From Streptomyces sp. R44 (GTDB lineage: Bacteria > Actinomycetota > Actinomycetes > Streptomycetales > Streptomycetaceae), in assembly GCF_041053105.1 (NCBI RefSeq), contig NZ_CP163444.1, positions 4,960,001 to 5,024,000 on the forward strand: a stretch of DNA of 64,000 nucleotides, given 5' to 3'. The stretch's first letter is position 1. Each line of letters opens with the position of its first letter. Made by a program: the position numbers and the translations under genes. Below, piece by piece: positions 33,071 to 41,367 of this stretch. The notes under the pieces were generated by a model, which saw nothing but the letters and a program-made list of their open reading frames with translations, had not been told where the DNA came from and made no database searches.

Positions 33071-34270
33071 GTGACCGAGAAGGCCGAACTCCAGTCTGTT
33101 CTCGACCGCGCCGCCGCGGGTGGCCGGATCACCCCCGAGGAGGCGCTCGACCTCTACCGCTCGGCGCCCCTGCACGCGCTGGGCGCCGCCGCCGACGCGG
33201 TGCGCCGCCGCCGGTACGCGGGGACCGAGCACATCGCGACGTACATCATCGAGCGGAACATCAACTACACGAACGTCTGTGTGACGGCGTGCAAGTTCTG
33301 CGCGTTCTACGCCGCCCCGAAGGACACCAAGAAGGGCTGGACCCGGGACCTCGACGACATCCTGCGCCGCTGCGCGGAGACCGTCGAGCTCGGCGGCACC
33401 CAGATCATGTTCCAGGGCGGCCACCACCCGGACTACGGCGTCGAGTACTACGAGAAGCACTTCGCCGCCATCAAGAAGGACTTCCCGCAGCTGGTCATCC
33501 ACTCCCTCGGCGCCTCCGAGGTCGAGCACATGGCCCGCATCTCCGGCGTCTCCGTCGAGGAGGCGATCACCCGCATCCACGCCGCCGGGCTCGACTCCTT
33601 CGCGGGCGCCGGCGCCGAGCTGCTGCCCGAGCGGCCGCGCAAGGCGATCGCCCCGCTCAAGGAGAGCGGCGAGCGCTGGCTGGAGATCATGGAGATCGCC
33701 CACAAGCTGGGCGTCGAGTCCACCTCCACCATGCTGATGGGCACCGGCGAGACCAACGCCGAGCGGATCGAGCACCTGCGGATGATCCGTGACGTGCAGG
33801 ACCGGACGGGCGGCTTCCGGGCCTTCATCCCGTACACGTACCAGCCCGAGAACAACCACCTCAAGGGCCGTACGCAGGCCACGCTCTTCGAGTACCTGCG
33901 GATGATCGCGATCGCCCGGCTCTTCCTCGACAACGTCGCCCACATCCAGGGCTCGTGGCTGACCACCGGCAAGGAGGTCGGCCAGCTCTCCCTGCACTAC
34001 GGCGCCGACGACCTCGGCTCGATCATGCTGGAGGAGAACGTCGTCTCCTCCGCCGGTGCCAGGCACCGCTCCAACCGCCTGGAGATCATCGACCTCATCC
34101 GCAAGGCCGGCCGCGTCCCCGCGCAGCGCGCCACCACGTACGAGCACCTCGTCGTCCACGACGACCCGGCGAACGACCCGGTCGACGAGCGCGTCGCCTC
34201 GCACATCTCCTCCGTGGCGATCGAGGGTGGGACGGCCCACCCCGAGCTGAAGCTCCTCGACGCCAACTGA
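33071..34270 (+). CDS. mqnC: Cyclic dehypoxanthinyl futalosine synthase MqnC (radical SAM)
   Basis: A 399-residue radical SAM enzyme that cyclises dehypoxanthine futalosine in menaquinone synthesis. The 4Fe-4S ligands are C70, C74 and C77 in CVTACKFC, after TYIIERNINYTNV. Also present are IMFQGGHHPDYGVEYYE, HSLGASEVEHMARISGVS, SFAGAGAELLPERPRKAI, STMLMGTGET and IPYTYQPENNHL, all characteristic of MqnC rather than MqnE. Start is GTG 33071, with CCGAAAGGG upstream. Seven bases separate it from the amidohydrolase-like gene. mqnB, mqnD and mqnE are not in this window. Confidence 0.95.
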   Translation: MTEKAELQSVLDRAAAGGRITPEEALDLYRSAPLHALGAAADAVRRRRYAGTEHIATYIIERNINYTNVCVTACKFCAFYAAPKDTKKGWTRDLDDILRRCAETVELGGTQIMFQGGHHPDYGVEYYEKHFAAIKKDFPQLVIHSLGASEVEHMARISGVSVEEAITRIHAAGLDSFAGAGAELLPERPRKAIAPLKESGERWLEIMEIAHKLGVESTSTMLMGTGETNAERIEHLRMIRDVQDRTGGFRAFIPYTYQPENNHLKGRTQATLFEYLRMIAIARLFLDNVAHIQGSWLTTGKEVGQLSLHYGADDLGSIMLEENVVSSAGARHRSNRLEIIDLIRKAGRVPAQRATTYEHLVVHDDPANDPVDERVASHISSVAIEGGTAHPELKLLDAN

Positions 34271-34277
34271 CGCGCCG

Positions 34278-34877
34278 GTGCTGACCCTCCACGTCGCCGA
34301 GGCGACGCCCGAGAGCGCCGTCCTGGTGGACGGCGCCCTCGTCGCCGCCGTCGGCCCGTACGAGGACCTGGCCGAGCGGCACCGGAACGCCCGGCTGCGG
34401 CGGTGGCCCGGCATCCTCACGCCCGGACTCCTCAACCCGTACGGGCCGGAGCTCCTGGAGGAGACGTACCACCCGGACCCCCGGGAGGCAGCGGAGTTCG
34501 GCACCGAGCCGATCACGGGGGAGCGGGCGCGGGAGATCTTCCGGGCCGACCCCGCCCGGCGCGGCGCCTCCGCGCGCCGCGGTGTCCAGCGGCTCCTCGC
34601 CCACGGGACGGTCGCCGTCGCCGGTGAACTGCGCGGCCGGGCCGCCGTGGACGCCGTGCGCCGGGCCGGTCTGGCCGTCGGCCGCCGCCCGGAGCGGCTC
34701 CCGGGACCGCCGTCCCTCTCCCCGGCGCCGCTGGTGATGCTGCCCGGCCTGGTGCCGGGCGGCCCCGCCCGCTTCGCCGTCTTCGACGTCCCGGACCGGG
34801 CGGCGCTCGTCCGCCTCGGCGCGTCGACGTGTGTCGCGACCGTCGTCGAAGGCCGACTGGTGTTCCGGCGGCGCTAG
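34278..34877 (+). CDS. Imidazolonepropionase-like (amidohydrolase-related) protein, short
   Basis: A 199-residue protein that looks like the composite beta-sandwich edges of an amidohydrolase with little of the TIM barrel. It opens with LTLHVAEATPESAVLVDGALVAAVGPYEDLAE, then WPGILTPGLLNPYGP (the usual 'xPGxxxxHxH' point, here lacking the metal His). It ends with ARFAVFDVPD and CVATVVEGRLVFRRR. The metal-binding residues of active amidohydrolases are missing. GTG 34278 lies 7 bases after mqnC, so it is in the mqnC operon and may serve menaquinone synthesis. Its 3' end is 11 bases from the convergent gene. Confidence 0.7.
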   Translation: MLTLHVAEATPESAVLVDGALVAAVGPYEDLAERHRNARLRRWPGILTPGLLNPYGPELLEETYHPDPREAAEFGTEPITGERAREIFRADPARRGASARRGVQRLLAHGTVAVAGELRGRAAVDAVRRAGLAVGRRPERLPGPPSLSPAPLVMLPGLVPGGPARFAVFDVPDRAALVRLGASTCVATVVEGRLVFRRR

Positions 34878-34888
34878 GGCCCGTCGGC

Positions 34889-35680
34889 TCAGCCGCCCTC
34901 GACCGGGGTGCTCTTCTCCTGCACCGGGTACGCGTCCGCGTACGTCAGCAGATCGGTGAAGCGCGCGTCGCGTACGACGGTCAGCAGCTGGCCGGGTGAC
35001 ACGGGCGCCGAGGTGGTGTCCGAGGGGCTGACGGAGAGCAGCACATTGCTCCTGCCGTAGCGCGTGACGACCATCGACCCCAGGGTCTCGGGCCTGTTCG
35101 CGGCCAACGCGTACACCTGCGCGATCCGCCCCCCGCCCAGATCGGTCTTCTCGCACGTCATCCGCTTCGCCGGGATGTTCCGGCACTCCTGGAGGCGCTC
35201 GCCCTCCGCCGGCCGGATGGACAGCTTCACGGGGAAGGACCGGCCCCCCGCGGTGATCCGGTAGTCGGAGACCTCGTCCGCGACCGGCCGGATGTCCGTG
35301 ACGGTCGCCGGGAGCAGCTCGTCGAGGAGGGCCGACACCTGCTGCTGGAACTGGGCGCGGCGGGCGCTCTCGGCGTCGGAGAGCTTCTCGGGCGGTGTCT
35401 GTCCCGGGGTCGGCTGTGCCTGGACGGGCGTGTGGTACGCCGAGGGGAAGGCGGCCGGCGGGGCCGCGGGCAGGGCGATGCCGGGGTCCGCGGCGGAGAA
35501 CAGGGAGAGTCCCAGGGCGGCCGCGGTCACGGTCCCGAAGACGCCGCCGGCGACGGTGAGCCGGGCGCGTGCGCGGCGCCTGCGGCCCAGACGCATCGCG
35601 GAGGGAGCCAGGTCGGGAAGGGGCGGAAGGTCGAGTGCCGTGCGGTCCATGGCACGGCGGAGCATCGTTTCGTCGTCCAC
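34889..35680 (-). CDS. Membrane-anchored protein downstream of a sigma factor (possible regulator)
   Basis: A 263-residue protein. The cytoplasmic start VDDETMLRRAMDRTALDLPPLP precedes RRRRARARLTVAGG and one transmembrane helix (about residues 45-65). A Pro-rich stretch follows, then an extracytoplasmic domain with two Cys (QECRNIPAKRMTCEK), which could form a disulfide. Start is GTG 35680 with GAGG upstream; an ATG lies five codons inside. It follows the sigma factor gene by 8 bases. That position suggests an anti-sigma or co-regulator role, but I see no zinc-finger anti-sigma motif, so this is inference only. Confidence 0.7.
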   Translation of the reverse strand: MDDETMLRRAMDRTALDLPPLPDLAPSAMRLGRRRRARARLTVAGGVFGTVTAAALGLSLFSAADPGIALPAAPPAAFPSAYHTPVQAQPTPGQTPPEKLSDAESARRAQFQQQVSALLDELLPATVTDIRPVADEVSDYRITAGGRSFPVKLSIRPAEGERLQECRNIPAKRMTCEKTDLGGGRIAQVYALAANRPETLGSMVVTRYGRSNVLLSVSPSDTTSAPVSPGQLLTVVRDARFTDLLTYADAYPVQEKSTPVEGG

Positions 35681-35688
35681 TCGGGGCC

Positions 35689-36231
35689 TCAGCTTCCGAT
35701 GGTGTGGTGAAGGGGGTGGGGATCGGCGGTGTAGAGGTGTGCCTCGCCGAGGCGGTCCCGGAGCCTGGCCAGTGAGCGCGAGCACTGGCTTTTGACCGTC
35801 GCCTCGCTGCAGCGCAGGAGCGAGGCGACGGTCTCCACACTCAGGTCCTCCCAGTACCTCAGGACGACCATGGCGCGGGCTCTGGGCGGCAGCTCGGCGA
35901 GCGCGGCGAGCAGCGTGACCCGGAGGTCCGGCTGTTCGGTGGCCCGCGCCGGGCCGAGCCCGCCGGTCTTGGTGAAGGCGAGCAGATCGCGCAGTCTGCG
36001 CCGCCGTTCGGCGAGGAACGTACGGGTGAGCACCGTCTTGGCGTAGGCATGCGGATGCTCCGCCGATCCGGCCCGCCGCCAGTGCTGGAAGAGCTTGGCG
36101 AGGGTGGTCTGGGTGAGGTCGCGGGCGGTCTCCGCGTCCCCGCACAGGAGGTACGCGGTGCGGTACAGCCGCGTCTGCGCGGATCGGGCGAACTCCTCGA
36201 ACCCGGCGTCCGAGCCAAGCGGTGACGGCAT
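35689..36231 (-). CDS. SigE-family (ECF, sigma-70) RNA polymerase sigma factor
   Basis: A 180-residue two-domain ECF sigma factor. Region 2: [41 protein letters not shown]. Region 4: [51 protein letters not shown], with a clear helix-turn-helix. ATG 36231 is preferred because AAGGGAG lies five bases upstream; ATG 36261 lacks a spaced ribosome site. It is divergent from menG and followed by a membrane protein gene that may regulate it. This subgroup (SACE/SigE-70 type) is expanded in actinobacteria, and targets are mostly unknown. Confidence 0.88.
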   Translation of the reverse strand: MPSPLGSDAGFEEFARSAQTRLYRTAYLLCGDAETARDLTQTTLAKLFQHWRRAGSAEHPHAYAKTVLTRTFLAERRRRLRDLLAFTKTGGLGPARATEQPDLRVTLLAALAELPPRARAMVVLRYWEDLSVETVASLLRCSEATVKSQCSRSLARLRDRLGEAHLYTADPHPLHHTIGS

Positions 36232-36367
36232 CTCGCTCCCTTCGTCAGCACTGTCACCCATCCTTGAGCGCGCTCGCCGGGAAAAGGTTGAAGGCGGATT
36301 CCGGGAAATCCTCCGGGGGCCGGGGCCGGTCCCCGCCCGCCCGGGGGGTGGCTGCCACAATGGCCGG

Positions 36368-37060
36368 GTGAGCCGAGCATCCCTGGACAAGCAGCCGCAC
36401 GAAGTCGCCTCGATGTTCGACGACGTGGCGGCGAACTACGACCTGACCAACGACGTGCTCTCCCTCGGGCAGGACCGCCGCTGGCGCAAGGAGGTCGCGA
36501 AGGCGGTCGACGCCCGCCCCGCGCAGAAGGTCCTGGACCTGGCCGCCGGCACCGCCACCTCCTCGCAGCCGTTCGTGCGGGCGGGGGCGTACGTCGTGCC
36601 GTGCGACTTCTCCCTCGGCATGCTGCAGGTCGGCAAGAAGCGGCACCCGTGGATGCCGTTCACGGCCGGCGACGGCACGAAGCTGCCCTTCCGCGACGAC
36701 GTGTTCGACGCGGTCACGATCTCCTTCGGGCTGCGGAACATCCAGGACACGGAGCGGGCGCTGCGCGAGCTGTACCGGGTGACGAAGCCCGGCGGCCGGG
36801 TCGTCATCTGCGAGTTCTCGCACGCCACCTGGGCGCCGTTCCGCACGGTGTACGAGGAGTACCTGATGCGCGCGCTGCCGCCGGTGGCCCGCGCCATCTC
36901 CTCCAACCCCGACGCGTACGTGTACCTGGCGGAGTCCATCCGGTCCTGGCCGGACCAGCCGACCCTGGCCGGGCTGCTCCAGAAGGCCGGCTGGTCGAAG
37001 GTGGCCTACCGGAACCTGTCGGGCGGCATCGTCGCCCTGCACCGCGGCTTCAAGGCCTGA
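36368..37060 (+). CDS. menG: Demethylmenaquinone methyltransferase (MenG/UbiE)
   Basis: A 230-residue SAM-dependent methyltransferase for the last step of menaquinone synthesis. [28 protein letters not shown] is the UbiE/MenG signature 1. [10 protein letters not shown] is the SAM-binding motif; [45 protein letters not shown] and the terminal [17 protein letters not shown] are all family-typical. GTG 36368 is used; a CACAAT -10-like element ends six bases before it, so the message may be leaderless. The geranylgeranyl-reductase-type gene follows 65 bases downstream of its stop. Confidence 0.93.
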   Translation: MSRASLDKQPHEVASMFDDVAANYDLTNDVLSLGQDRRWRKEVAKAVDARPAQKVLDLAAGTATSSQPFVRAGAYVVPCDFSLGMLQVGKKRHPWMPFTAGDGTKLPFRDDVFDAVTISFGLRNIQDTERALRELYRVTKPGGRVVICEFSHATWAPFRTVYEEYLMRALPPVARAISSNPDAYVYLAESIRSWPDQPTLAGLLQKAGWSKVAYRNLSGGIVALHRGFKA

Positions 37061-37125
37061 CTCCGCCCGGCCCCGCCGCCATGAAATTCCCCCATCCTTC
37101 CCTCGACCCCTCCGGGAGTTCCGCC

Positions 37126-38412
37126 GTGACCGAGCAGCCCCTCTCCGAGCACACCGCAGATGTGATCGTCGTCGGGGCAGGCCCGGCCGGCTCCACCACC
37201 GCCTACTACCTGGCCAAGGCCGGACTCGACGTCCTGCTCCTGGAGAAGACGGCGTTCCCGCGCGAGAAGGTCTGCGGCGACGGCCTCACCCCGCGCGCCA
37301 CCAAGCAGCTCGTCTCCATGGGCATCGACATCTCCGAAGAGGCCGGCTGGCTGCGGAACAAGGGCCTGCGGATCATCGGCGGCGGCGTCCGGCTCGAACT
37401 GGACTGGCCGGAGCTCGCCTCGTACCCGGACTACGGACTCGTCCGCAAGCGCGACGACTTCGACGAGCAGCTCGCCCGCCAGGCGCAGAAGGCCGGTGCC
37501 CGGCTGTACGAGCGCTGCAACGTCGGCGCGCCGATCATCGACGACCGTACGGGCCGGATCACCGGCGTCCACGCGAAGCTGGGCGAGGAGAAGCGCGAAG
37601 TCACCTTCCACGCGCCGCTCGTCGTCGCCGCCGACGGCAACTCCACCCGGCTCTCCCTCGCCATGGGCCTGCACCGGCGCGAGGACCGGCCGATGGGCGT
37701 CGCCGTCCGCACGTACTTCACGACCCCCCGGCACGAGGACGACTACCTGGAGTCCTGGCTGGAGCTGTGGGACCGGCGCGGCCCGCAGGACCGGCTGCTC
37801 CCGGGCTACGGCTGGATCTTCGGCATGGGCGACGGCACGTCCAACGTCGGCCTGGGCATCCTCGACTCCTCCTCGGCGTTCCGGGAGCTGGACTGGCGCG
37901 AGGTCCTCAAGGCCTGGTGCGCGTCGATGCCGGAGGACTGGGGCTTCACCCCGGACAACATGACGACGACGATCCGCGGCGCCGCCCTGCCGATGGCCTT
38001 CAACCGTCAGCCGCACTACACGAAGGGCCTGCTGCTCGTCGGCGACGCGGGCGGCCTGGTCAACCCGTTCAACGGCGAGGGCATCGCGTACGCCATGGAG
38101 TCGGGCCAGATCGCGGCCGACGTCATCGTCCAGGCCCACGCGCGCGCGACCCCCGCCCAGCGCGAGCTGGCGCTGCGGAACTACCCGCAGATCCTCAAGG
38201 ACACCTACGGCGGGTACTACACGCTGGGCCGCGCCTTCGTGAAGCTCATCGGAAACCCGAAGATCATGAAGATCGCGACCCAGCGTGGTCTGACGCACCC
38301 GCTCCTGATGAAGTTCACGCTGAAGATGCTGGCCAACCTCACCGACCCGACGGGCGGCGACGCCATGGACCGCATCATCAACGGTCTCTCGAAGGTGGCC
38401 CCGAAGGCCTGA
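37126..38412 (+). CDS. FAD-dependent geranylgeranyl reductase-family protein (likely menaquinone side-chain reductase)
   Basis: A 428-residue flavoprotein. The FAD Rossmann motif is VIVVGAGPAGSTTAYYLAKAG; FPREKVCGDGLTPRA is the signature of geranylgeranyl reductases; LLVGDAGGLVNPFNGEGIAYAMESG is the second FAD motif. Relatives hydrogenate isoprenoid double bonds, including MenJ, which reduces the menaquinone tail in mycobacteria. Its position right after menG supports the same role, since Streptomyces make partly saturated MK-9. I prefer GTG 37126 (CGGGAG seven bases upstream) over ATG 37081, which lacks a ribosome site. Its stop is 6 bases from the convergent regulator gene. Confidence 0.87.
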   Translation: MTEQPLSEHTADVIVVGAGPAGSTTAYYLAKAGLDVLLLEKTAFPREKVCGDGLTPRATKQLVSMGIDISEEAGWLRNKGLRIIGGGVRLELDWPELASYPDYGLVRKRDDFDEQLARQAQKAGARLYERCNVGAPIIDDRTGRITGVHAKLGEEKREVTFHAPLVVAADGNSTRLSLAMGLHRREDRPMGVAVRTYFTTPRHEDDYLESWLELWDRRGPQDRLLPGYGWIFGMGDGTSNVGLGILDSSSAFRELDWREVLKAWCASMPEDWGFTPDNMTTTIRGAALPMAFNRQPHYTKGLLLVGDAGGLVNPFNGEGIAYAMESGQIAADVIVQAHARATPAQRELALRNYPQILKDTYGGYYTLGRAFVKLIGNPKIMKIATQRGLTHPLLMKFTLKMLANLTDPTGGDAMDRIINGLSKVAPKA

Positions 38413-38418
38413 GCGCCG

Positions 38419-38817
38419 TCAGGCGCAGCGGGTGAGCCCGGCGACCGGCCGGGTCAGCGGGGACCGGGGCACGACGGTGCGCAGCTCCGGGAGCCTGCCG
38501 GCGTACTCGTGACAGAGACGGGCCGGCCAGACCGCCTCCGTGAGCAGGGCGAGCAGATGGAGCTGGGCGCGCGACAGGCCGCCCAGCTTCTCCCGCATGT
38601 TGGTGACGTGGAACTTGACGGTGCGCTCGGTGATTCCGAGGTGTTCGGCGAGGTCCGTGTTGGACTCACCGCCGGGCATTGCGGACAGGACCTCGATCTC
38701 GCGGTCTGTCAGGGTGTCCAGGTGGCGTATGGCGGTGGTGACCGGGTTGATCCGGGCGGCTCTCGATCTGTTGACCTCGGCCGGCGCGGAAACGCAGTAC
38801 TGGCACTGACGATGCAT
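38419..38817 (-). CDS. Small LuxR-type helix-turn-helix regulator without receiver domain
   Basis: A 132-residue protein. ATG 38817 has GGGGGGAG close upstream. The N-terminus has a Cys pair (HRQCQYCVSAP), then LDTLTDREIEVLSAMPGGESNTDLAEHLGITERTVKFHVTNMREKL, a clear LuxR/GerE HTH. The C-terminus (about 95-132) is Leu/Ala-rich then Arg/Pro-rich. There is no phospho-receiver or autoinducer domain, as in WhiE/BldM-like short relatives. The CxxC could bind a metal or sense redox, which is speculative. Targets are unknown; the promoter region is shared with no divergent gene. Confidence 0.82.
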   Translation of the reverse strand: MHRQCQYCVSAPAEVNRSRAARINPVTTAIRHLDTLTDREIEVLSAMPGGESNTDLAEHLGITERTVKFHVTNMREKLGGLSRAQLHLLALLTEAVWPARLCHEYAGRLPELRTVVPRSPLTRPVAGLTRCA

Positions 38818-39038
38818 GTGTCTCCCCCCTGAGACGGCATTCGCTGGGCGCTGTGCGACGGGACCCATGGGCTGGTTCCCGGGGAACCGACGAGTTGGTT
38901 CCCGATGGGAACGGTAAACCCGATCGGGTCGCGATTCATGGCCCTTCCAGGCCTCCCGGGACGTCCCACCGGCCGGAAATCGCCCTCCCGACGTGCGGCT
39001 TCGCACGGCGGAGGGCCTTCCGGCCCGTGTCGCACGGC

Positions 39039-39977
39039 TCAGCCGGCCAGCGTGGCGGCGAGCTTCAACCGTTCGTTGAGCTCGGTCTTCGCCTGGTTCA
39101 GGGTCTCGGCGTTCTGCTCGATGTTCCGCTTCTGGTACGCGGTCTCGACGGTGAACCAGATGCCGACGAGGTTGGCCCTTTCCTTACAGGCGACGTCCTG
39201 CTTCGCGGCGGCGATCGCCCGGGGGCTGCCGTACGTGTTCGCGTCGAGCCCCAGGTCCTTCTGCGGGCTGACGGGCTCGTCCGCCTTGTAGCCCTTCTCG
39301 GCCATGCAGGAGGACCAGGCCTTCACGGCGGCGACGACCCGGGAGTCCTCGCGGGAGCGGGAGTAGGCGTCCATCCCCACGTTGGTGACGAACATGATGT
39401 CCACCGCGCCCTTCTTCGGCGCGTAGAGCGTGAGGAAGCCCTCCCGGAGGCAGCCTCCGACGGGCACCTTCTGCCCGTTCAGCGTCTTGCCGCTGTCCTT
39501 GGCCCTGGCCTCTTCCAGGCTCATCGGCTGGGGGCCCTTGTACTCCGGGCCGTTGAGCGCGAGCTCGCCGCTCGGGCCGAGGTCCGGACCGGTCGGCTTC
39601 GGCGGCCGCTGGGCGCCCCGGTTCGGGGTGTAGCCGTAGCGGGCCGCGACCGTGGCGTCGGTCAGGCCGTAGTGGGACGCGTCGGACCGGCCGCCGGTGA
39701 CGGGGGACCGGGGCAGCTCGTACGTGAACCCGAAGCGCTTCATGCAGTCGCTGGTCACCCGGGACTGGGCCTGCTCCAGCTTGCGGCGCTGGTCGGCCGT
39801 GGTCTCGTAACCGTCCAGCGGGTACGAGAGGCTGGCCGTCGACAGCAGCCGGGGAACCGTCCCGATCGCGGGCTCGCGCGAGGAACCGTCGCCACCGCCG
39901 TCGGATCCGGCGGAGCAGGCGCTGAGGAGCGCGGCGCTCAGCAGGAGAACGGTCGCGCGAGCGGCGAGTGGACGCAT
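39039..39977 (-). CDS. Lipoprotein with CMxxxG-type Cys motifs, unknown function
   Basis: A 312-residue predicted lipoprotein: signal peptide ending in lipobox LLSAC, then a Gly/Ser/Asp spacer. The body is helical and has four further Cys in related contexts: DCMKRFGFTY, GGCLREGF, SSCMAEKGYK and VACKERAN. This 'xxCMxxxGy' pattern also occurs in the smaller lipoprotein at 40825 and in many actinobacterial lipoproteins encoded near MacB-type exporters. The C-terminal 40 residues look like a coiled helix (EQNAETLNQAKTELNERL). It is probably anchored to the outer face of the membrane. ATG 39977. I do not recognise a functional family. Confidence 0.72.
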   Translation of the reverse strand: MRPLAARATVLLLSAALLSACSAGSDGGGDGSSREPAIGTVPRLLSTASLSYPLDGYETTADQRRKLEQAQSRVTSDCMKRFGFTYELPRSPVTGGRSDASHYGLTDATVAARYGYTPNRGAQRPPKPTGPDLGPSGELALNGPEYKGPQPMSLEEARAKDSGKTLNGQKVPVGGCLREGFLTLYAPKKGAVDIMFVTNVGMDAYSRSREDSRVVAAVKAWSSCMAEKGYKADEPVSPQKDLGLDANTYGSPRAIAAAKQDVACKERANLVGIWFTVETAYQKRNIEQNAETLNQAKTELNERLKLAATLAG

Positions 39978-40015
39978 GGGGCTGCTCCAGGGACGTGTGC
40001 GTGTCTACCATGGGA

Positions 40016-40060
40016 GCAGCCGTTGCTCTGCCCGCCTCTTTCGGGCGGAGCAACGGCTGC
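40016..40060 (-). terminator. Terminator after the peptidase-inhibitor-like gene
   Basis: GCAGCCGTTGCTC (40016-40028) pairs perfectly with GAGCAACGGCTGC (40048-40060), with CCCG/CGGG pairing inside and a CTCTTT loop. It follows the stop at 40129 in the minus direction and precedes the lipoprotein gene. Confidence 0.75.
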
Positions 40061-40128
40061 CGCGGTGGTGCGAGTTGCCGGAGGCTACTCCGGCGGATCA
40101 GCTGGGTGGCGCCTCAGGGGCCCGGTGA

Positions 40129-40542
40129 TCAACGGCCCTTGTAGTAGTACGCCGAGGAGATCTGGTTCTTGAAGGTCGCGCTCGCGTTGCCGATGTAACC
40201 GGCCGGCAGGCTGCCCTCGTAGCCGCCCGCGCCGGCGTCGGTGTAGACCCACCACCGGTTCGAGTCGCGGTTGTTGTACGAGGCGGTGTTGTCGTTGACG
40301 AGCTCGTACGTGCCGTTGCCGGGGCCGGGGAACCGCTCGCCCCAGAAGTTCGGGTCCTCGACGAAGAGGTCCCAGACGGCTCCGCCCTGGTCGGAGTTGT
40401 AGTACAGGCCGAACTCGCCCGACTCCAGGCCGCCGTTCTTCCCGGCGGCCGAGGCCGTGCCGGCCGTGGCCAGCGCGCCGGCGCCGAGGGCGACGAGCGT
40501 GACGGCCGTGGCGGCGACGCGACGGAGTGCAGTGCGCTGCAT
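40129..40542 (-). CDS. Secreted peptidase-inhibitor I36-like small protein
   Basis: A 137-residue protein with a signal peptide (RTALRRVAATAVTLVALGAG, cleavage after TASAA). The mature part has GEFGLYYNSDQGGAVWDLF, then aromatic and Asn-rich stretches with YNNRDSNRWWVYTDAGAGG and a final NQISSAYYYKGR. This resembles the beta/gamma-crystallin-like metalloproteinase inhibitors of family I36 (the Streptomyces SMPI type), though those usually have Cys pairs that are absent here. A small structural wall protein is the alternative. ATG 40542 has AAGG seven bases upstream. Confidence 0.65.
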   Translation of the reverse strand: MQRTALRRVAATAVTLVALGAGALATAGTASAAGKNGGLESGEFGLYYNSDQGGAVWDLFVEDPNFWGERFPGPGNGTYELVNDNTASYNNRDSNRWWVYTDAGAGGYEGSLPAGYIGNASATFKNQISSAYYYKGR

Positions 40543-40634
40543 GTCGTTGCCTTTCACGTAGCTGTGGTGGATGTGGTGACTGTGGCCCGGAGTGGGCCGG
40601 TGTCCATACGAACACCGGCAACTCGACGTCGTCC

Positions 40635-40652
40635 ACTGTCCGTTGAGACAGT
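40635..40652. promoter_or_regulatory. Inverted repeat in the divergent promoter region
   Basis: ACTGTCCGTTGAGACAGT: 6-bp arms with a 6-base spacer, between the I36-like gene (minus) and the exporter operon (plus). TATGCT at about 40674 could be a -10 element. Candidate operator only. Confidence 0.35.
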
Positions 40653-40824
40653 TACCGGCCGGGCTACCGCTGGCTATGCTCGGTCCTGTCGCGGTGCCGC
40701 AGGGCGCCGGACCCATCGCGCAGGGGCCTTGTACGTGGCGGAGCGCACCGCCGCGTCGGCCCCCTCCCGCGCGTTCCCATGACGCCCCGTAGACGGGGAC
40801 TCCCCGTCGGAAGGACCGTTTCTG

Positions 40825-41367
40825 ATGAGACGCCTCATGGCTGTTCCCGTACTGATCCTCGCCCTCGGGCTCGGGGGGTGTTCGAGCGACGGGGACGGCG
40901 CAGCCCGGTCGCAGCCGAGCACGGGAAGCTCCTCCGCCTCCGCCGCCCCCTCGTCCGCCACCCCCTCCTCGGGGGCATCGCAGGACGTCGCCGACTGGGC
41001 CGCCTACTACGACTGCCTCGGCGCCCAGGGGCTCACCCTCCAGGACACCGGCAGCGGGGAGAAGCGCGTCGACAAGGACGCCAACAAGCCCGAGGCGATC
41101 GCCGCGGCGGAGAAGGCGTGCGTCGGGAAGCAGCCCGGGAAGGGCCAGGTCGACCCGGCACGCCTCGACACGGCCAGGAAGCTGTCCGCCTGCATGCGCA
41201 AGGAAGGCATAGCCGACTACCCGGACCCCGATCCGGCGACCGGTGAGGCGCCGCTCGACGGCGACCTCGGCAAGCGGATGAAGAACGATCCGAAGGTCAT
41301 CGAGGCACTGAAGGCCTGCCGGCCGACGGCCCCCGGCGCCGACGGCGGGACGGTCGAAGGTGGCTGA
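40825..41367 (+). CDS. Small lipoprotein with CMRxxG...PDPD motif, exporter-associated
   Basis: A 180-residue lipoprotein: signal peptide MRRLMAVPVLILALGL, lipobox LGGC, then a Ser/Ala/Pro-rich linker. The domain has YYDCLGAQGL, KACVGKQ, LSACMRKEGIADYPDPDP and a C-terminal LKACRPT. The 'aCMRxxGixdyPDPd' motif is widespread in actinobacterial lipoproteins of unknown function that are encoded with HlyD-like adaptors and MacB-type ABC exporters, as here. ATG 40825 is close to GGAAGGACCG. Its stop overlaps the GTG of the adaptor gene, so it is the first gene of a four-gene operon. Confidence 0.8.
   Translation: MRRLMAVPVLILALGLGGCSSDGDGAARSQPSTGSSSASAAPSSATPSSGASQDVADWAAYYDCLGAQGLTLQDTGSGEKRVDKDANKPEAIAAAEKACVGKQPGKGQVDPARLDTARKLSACMRKEGIADYPDPDPATGEAPLDGDLGKRMKNDPKVIEALKACRPTAPGADGGTVEGG

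Noticed and set aside
34278..34877. Pseudogene of imidazolonepropionase
   Set aside because: The frame is intact, it has a good start 7 bases after mqnC and an ordered C-terminus; a short functional protein is more likely than decay.
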